36,728 nt of DNA from Haplomitrium mnioides (Eukaryota; Marchantiophyta; Haplomitriopsida; Calobryales), in NCBI GenBank assembly GCA_049999725.1, contig JBNGIS010019208.1:1-36728 (forward strand), read 5' to 3'. Positions 31,871 to 36,728 of the stretch are shown here, one piece after another. The translations under genes and the position numbers were made by a program. Within the stretch, counting starts at the first letter, position 1, and each line of letters opens with the position of its first letter. The notes below the pieces were generated by a model that searched no databases, was not told the origin of the DNA, and saw only the letters and a list, made by a program, of their open reading frames with translations.

Positions 31871-33018
31871 TAAAATAAGGATGATGTGGAGCCTATGGTT
31901 AGAAGGAGAGAAATGTGAGGGACCTATGGATACCAGAAGGAAAAGGTGCAAGACCTAAAGATAAAGATCTTAAAGGAAAGACAAAATCCCATTGGGAGAT
32001 AAAGAACATAGATCCTCAATGGTTTCGTGCAAGTGTTTTGAGGTGAAGTAAACTTAAGGAGTAATGTTATACAAACATGACTATGATTGGTATCTTCCGA
32101 TTGTAAGACGAGGATGTGAGGGACAAGAATACGCAAGTGACATCCACAAAAAGGGGCAAGCATGATTTCTTTACTCATATAAGGTGATACATATGCTGAG
32201 GTTTCAACAGTCCACATATCACAAATCTAATAGTCAACTTATGCTTGACTAACTAAGCTTACAAGCAGAACCAATAGAGGATAACTTAGTTTGTCTAGCT
32301 TCGACTGAACTCCACCTATCTCAAATAAACCCTTGCAAACACAGATAAGATATAATACACAACATAGAGCAAGACTTCTTTTTATCAGACTATATCCATT
32401 TTCTTATGCTCTGAACAATAGCAGAGAATGGACAACAAGAGAAACCAACGTAAACTAAGATGTAAGCCCATTTTTTAGAGGTTGACCTTCTATTTATGGC
32501 CTCAACATCATGATATTCCACCAAGTAGAACATCATAGTCTATAGAAATTATATACCTGAGAAGTTTCAATGACAACCAGAATATAACTATCACACATAC
32601 ACAATGATAAAGATAAGAGAACACACACATACGACACTTACTAACTAGACTGTAACCATCGGAGCAACTCTATGGACCTCAAAGTAGAATATCAATAGCA
32701 CAAACCCTCCATAGGAATTGTACAAAAGGTAGTTTCACCTTTCTCTTCAAATAATCTCGACACAACAACTTCTCTACCATACACTTTAGAGACTCTCTTT
32801 TTCTTATTTTCTACTATCACTTCTTTTTCATGTTTGCTTATCTCGCAATACTCTTAGACACATTTGGAAATTTTCCCTAACATAGGCATGTTATGCATCT
32901 CTTTAAGTTTCCCACATAGACATCATTCCCTTTAGAATCCTCTCAACGCGCACCATGATAATGTGGCTAAAAAAAAACAATTTTCCATACTACTGTTGGG
33001 CTCCATTGTAGAATAGTT

Positions 33019-33020
<2 letters not shown>

Positions 33021-33056
<36 letters not shown>

Positions 33057-33057
33057 C

Positions 33058-33103
<46 letters not shown>
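33021..33103. repeat. Split AT microsatellite
   Basis: Two AT runs (33021-33055 and 33061-33103) separated by ACTAA. The flanks carry a direct repeat, ACTACTGTTGG, on both sides (near 32990 and 33119), suggesting duplication of a short segment around the microsatellite. Confidence 0.95.
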
Positions 33104-33104
<1 letters not shown>

Positions 33105-33817
33105 CCCAACTACCACAAACTACTGTTGGACTTTGTTGGGACTAGTGGGAGATAGCGGGGTAAGACCCTGAAGGATCAAAGCCTTAACCGTGAAGTGGGA
33201 AGAAGAGATAGGATAGGGAAGAAGAAGTAGAGGAGAGGGGAACTAGAAGGGTGTGAGGTATAGAGAAAGCATAGAGAAGAACTTCGACCAAACGTCTTAA
33301 TTACTTGTGTTTTGTAAAAGAAATAAACATGCAACTCAACCATCCACTCAATCACTCAACTCAAAAGCAAACCTACACTATTGAACTTTCAAATACAACT
33401 TAACCATAACACAATTCAACTCCTCAACTCATCTCTCTTCAACATTCAATGGAATAGAAAAATCTAACTACGCTTGCTGGAATTACGTCTCAACTTGAAC
33501 ATACGCAAAATTAAACATTCACCCTCAATTGAAATTGACAAAGTAGGAAACATCAAATACTGCAAGGAATACTTTATATATCAGGTATCACAATATAATA
33601 TAACTGTTTTATCTCCAGTTTCAGAGTTGGACTATCGGTGAATATATGGTGACACTCCTCATACTTTTTCTTACGGCAATACTTAACACAACCCACTTAT
33701 ACGCTTTTGGACTACACACGTCACATGAGACTCTGAATCAGAACAGAATACCACACAGGATATGACTTCAACAGAACAAACAGAACTTACACATGACAAC
33801 ACAAAAAACCCAATTTC

Positions 33818-34365
33818 CTCTCTATGTATATAATACCTTAGCTAGTTTGGCCTTATCCTCTTGGTCGCGCAAAGAATCTTCCACGAGCTAACATCGAACT
33901 TCAGAGTGCCATTGATTGTTCATAGTGACCATCCAGACCCCAAAAACTGTTTTCCACCAATTCTAACCTCTTCCCAAACTTTCCATGTCACCCATTTTTA
34001 TCATTTTCTACAATTTCAACTCCCTGCCAAAAACTCCATCAGATTCCAAGTGCCCTGTTCTTCATATGTACCTCTTCACTAACCCTTACACTCCTCATGG
34101 AAATTCATATCACCTCCAAAGTCAGTCTGCTGTCTCTCTTGCAGCCCTTCAAACTTCATAAAAATTGTAAAATACCCTGCTCACTTCCTTCCTTTGTGCA
34201 ATCTCCAAATCCACTAACTTAATTTGACGCTTGCTATAAGAACTTCCCTTCCTACTTCTACTGTATGCCTTCTTCATGAAGTACTCCTACTCACTCCCAA
34301 TAAATCCAACGATCATCTACTCGTACATCGGGAGGTTGTATCCATCCACTTCACGTACTCCACCA
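33818..34365 (+). repeat. Copy 1 of the 3' terminal repeat unit, cut by a gap
   Basis: From TCTCTATGTATATAATACC to CGTACTCCACCA, nearly identical to 34466-35012. Includes a TATA-like TATGTATATAATA. Open frames in it (such as 33861-34082) do not hold in the second copy and are not taken as genes. Confidence 0.85.
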
Positions 34366-34465
34366 NNNNNNNNNNNNNNNNNNNNNNNNNNNNNNNNNNN
34401 NNNNNNNNNNNNNNNNNNNNNNNNNNNNNNNNNNNNNNNNNNNNNNNNNNNNNNNNNNNNNNNNN
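34366..34465. other. Assembly gap, 100 N
   Basis: Exactly 100 N, the conventional scaffold placeholder, so its true size is unknown. It lies exactly between two copies of the same repeat. Confidence 0.99.
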
Positions 34466-35676
34466 TCTCTATGTATATAATACCTTAGCTAGTTTGGCCT
34501 TATCCTCTTGGTCGCGCAAAGAGTCTTCCACGAGCTGACATCGAACTTCAGAGTACCCTTGATTGTTCACAGTGACCATCCAGACCCCAAAGAACTGTTT
34601 TCCACCAATTCTAACCTCTTCCCAAACTTTCCATGTCACCCATTTTTATCATTTTCTCCAACTTCAACTCCCTGTCAAAAACTCCATTAGATTCCAAGTG
34701 CCTTGTTCTTCATATGTACCTCTTCACTAACCCTCACACTCCTCATGGAAATTCATATCACCTCCAAAGTCAGTCTGATGTCTCTCTTGCAGCCCTTCAA
34801 ACTTCATAAAAATTGTAAAATACCCTGCTCACTTCCTTCCTTTGTGCAATCTCCAAATCCACTAACTTAATCTGCCGCTTGCTATAAAAACTTCCCTTCC
34901 TACTTCTATTGTATGCCTTCTTCATGAAGTACTCCTACTCACTCCCAATAAATCCAACGATCATCTACTCGTACATCGGGAGGTTGTATCCATCCACTTC
35001 ACGTACTCCACCAGGTATGTTCGTATTCCAATTTGAAACGGTATTTTCTAGAGAGCTTATTTTCTACAGTTCACCTTATTGTAGCAACTACAGGGCTGAA
35101 TACAAGGCTTGACCTGCTGTAGTGAGTACACATCTAAATCTTCACTTCCTGCCACTACGCTTCATTCGCCGACTAAACCTCAATGTTCCATTTTTCCCCA
35201 TCAATTTGACAAGGACCTTGGGTAATGTTTCCATCGTATTGAAATACCAGCACCGTGGAGATGTCATATACCCACTCAAGAACCATCCTGAATTTTCTCT
35301 ACAGGGCTGGTATGCACCTCACTCCCTCTTCATGATTTCATCTCCTCTCCTACGCTTGAATTTCTACCCATCCTCTTTCTGAATTTGTTGTCTCCTTCAA
35401 GCTACCATGCTGCCTCCTCTACGATCGATGTCTCCTTCCCCTGCGATGTTGCCTCCCTATGCTATTTCCTGCAAAACTCTCTCTCTAAGCATTCTCCCAA
35501 ATACTCATCTCCATCAAGCGATTTCATGCTCTATTTTTGCTTCTCCCAATGGATACTTTGAGTCCTCAAGATCGCAACACTCATGAGTCTGCAGGCAACG
35601 GCCTGCATAGCATATCCTTCAAGAGTGACCAAGATTCACCACTCGATCCGTTCAGTCCTCTCCTCCTTTGTTGCGC
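34466..35676 (+). repeat. Copy 2 of the 3' terminal repeat unit (longest, ~1.2 kb)
   Basis: Runs from the TATA-like start through a possible splice donor (CCAG/GTATGTTC at 35010-35018) to a short ATG frame (35549-35676). The last 174 bases (35503-35676) are identical to 36452-36625. The part before shows scattered differences and small indels. Confidence 0.85.
35549..35676 (+). pseudogene. Truncated copy of the short ATG frame
   Basis: Opens MDTLSPQDRNTHESAGNGLH and is cut by the 10-N gap after 42 codons. Identical at nucleotide level to the start of the frame at 36498. Product unknown. Confidence 0.3.
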
Positions 35677-35686
35677 NNNNNNNNNN
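35677..35686. other. Assembly gap, 10 N
   Basis: Ten N at the junction of two repeat copies. Sequence after the gap resumes at the equivalent of 34726 in copy 2. Confidence 0.99.
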
Positions 35687-36625
35687 TCACTAACCCTCAC
35701 ACTCCTCATGGAAATTCATATCACCTCCAAAGTTAGTTTGTTGTCTCTCTTGCAGCCCTTCAAACTTCATAAAAATTGTAAAATACCCTGCTCACTTCCT
35801 TCCTTGGTGCAATCTCCAAATCCACTAACTTAATCTTACGCTTGCTATAAGAACTTCCCTTCCTACTTCTACTGTATGCCTTTTCCATGAAGTACTCCTA
35901 CTCACTCCCAATAAATCCAATGATCATCTACTCATACATCGGGAGGTTGTCTCCATCCACTTCACGTACTCCACTAGGTATGTTCGTATTCCAATTTGAA
36001 ACAGTATTTTCTAGAGAGCTTCTTTTCTACAGTTCACCTTACTGTAGCAAATACAAGGCTTGACCTACTATAGCGAGCACACGTCTAAATCTTCACTTCT
36101 TGCCACTACGCTTCATTCGCCGACTAAACCTCAATGTTCCATTTTTCCCTATCAATTCGACAAGGTCCTTGGGTAATGTGTCCTTCGTATTGAAATACCA
36201 GCACCGTGGAGATGTCGTATACCCCCTCAGGAACCATCCTGAATTTTCTTTATAGGACTGGTATGCGCCTCACTCCCTCTTCATGATTTCATCTCCTCTC
36301 TTACGCTTGAATATCTACCCATCCCCTTTCTGAAATTGTTGTCTCCTTCAAGCTACCATGTTGCCTCCTCTACGATCGATGTCTCCTTCCCCTGCGATGC
36401 TACATCCCTATGCTATTTCTTGCTGAACTCTCTCTAAGCATTCTCCCAAACACTCATCTCCATCAAGCGATTTCATGCTCTATTTTTGCTTCTCCCAATG
36501 GATACTTTGAGTCCTCAAGATCGCAACACTCATGAGTCTGCAGGCAACGGCCTGCATAGCATATCCTTCAAGAGTGACCAAGATTCACCACTCGATCCGT
36601 TCAGTCCTCTCCTCCTTTGTTGCGC
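35687..36625 (+). repeat. Copy 3 of the 3' terminal repeat unit
   Basis: Starts at the equivalent of 34726 and follows copy 2 to its end. It differs by small indels, for example a stretch missing near 36045-36060 relative to 35070-35100. It then continues into sequence not seen in the other copies, which end at gaps. Confidence 0.85.
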
Positions 36626-36728
36626 ATTCTTCATGCATGTGAAATGCATAGAATTCTTCAATGGCTCCAATTGTTGCTCATCAGCGTCTTCACCAAAATC
36701 CATCTCCAAATTTTCCATGTACAGCTCT
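36498..36728 (+). CDS. Possible 5' end of an unknown protein, open to the window end
   Basis: ATG at 36498 opens a frame of 77 codons with no stop before the window ends. It begins MDTLSPQDRNTHESAGNGLH, is rich in Ser, Asp and Pro at first, then Cys and Phe rich (LLLCCAFFMHVKCIEFF). No domain recognised. A minus-strand frame over the same bases (36718 down to 36530, MENLEMDFGEDADEQQLEPL) is about as long and more acidic, so strand is uncertain. Support for coding is the perfect identity of the first 128 bases with copy 2, though that could be recent duplication. Confidence 0.25.
   Translation, partial: MDTLSPQDRNTHESAGNGLHSISFKSDQDSPLDPFSPLLLCCAFFMHVKCIEFFNGSNCCSSASSPKSISKFSMYSS

Larger units (their letters stand above)
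30916..33820. other. Mostly unassigned sequence right of the gypsy element
   Basis: No coding frame with a recognisable domain. Contains a diverged gypsy-LTR-like stretch (31690-31870) and a split AT microsatellite, listed separately. The rest may be old LTR or intergenic DNA. Confidence 0.5.

Noticed and set aside
33861-34690. Frame MVAQRIFHELTSNFRVPLIV in copies 1 and 2 of the terminal repeat
   Set aside because: It begins at TTG rather than ATG and is frameshifted between the two nearly identical copies, so it is not under coding constraint.
1-36728. tRNA, rRNA or other structured RNA genes
   Set aside because: I looked for conserved arms and internal promoter boxes and saw none that I could support.

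Overview
This window is repeat-dominated DNA from a nuclear plant genome. The evidence is degenerate Ty1/copia and Ty3/gypsy polyproteins, long LTRs, a plant-type tRNA-Asp primer-binding site, a large minisatellite array, long A/T-rich non-genic stretches, a pentatricopeptide-like gene fragment and two runs of N from scaffolding. The species cannot be told from the sequence. I found no intact, confidently functional host gene.

Layout. (1) 1-3464: 3' part of a Ty1/copia element on the + strand. It holds the end of the integrase/linker, reverse transcriptase and RNase H, broken by two stop codons and one 2-bp deletion. A non-coding tail, a hairpin, a polypurine tract and a short LTR (3307-3464) follow. 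The RT carries a large insertion made of a 12-codon repeat. (2) 3468-10905: about 109 copies of a 68-bp tandem repeat, starting 3 bp after the copia LTR. They are arranged in higher-order blocks of 23 units (1564 bp), with later blocks shortened by whole units. (3) 10906-13818: no recognisable genes. (4) 13819-30915: a Ty3/gypsy element in minus orientation. Its right-hand LTR (18300-19244 continuing at 30384-30915) is split by a second family. Only RNase H and integrase remnants survive (about 16260-18075). (5) 19245-30383, nested in that LTR: a tandem LTR-gag-LTR-gag-LTR array of a non-autonomous gag-only retrotransposon with a tRNA-Asp PBS. Two of its three LTRs carry a ~1.1-kb segment that looks like captured host sequence, including a PPR-like motif. 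(6) 30916-33820: mostly unassigned, with a diverged relative of the gypsy LTR and a split AT microsatellite. (7) 33818-36728: three partial copies of a ~1.2-kb unit interrupted by two N gaps, ending in a short open frame that runs off the window.

The main biological content is the history of nested insertion, in-frame repeat growth inside an RT domain, hierarchical satellite amplification and likely gene-fragment capture inside LTRs. All element genes seen here are broken, so any current activity would need helper functions from elsewhere.
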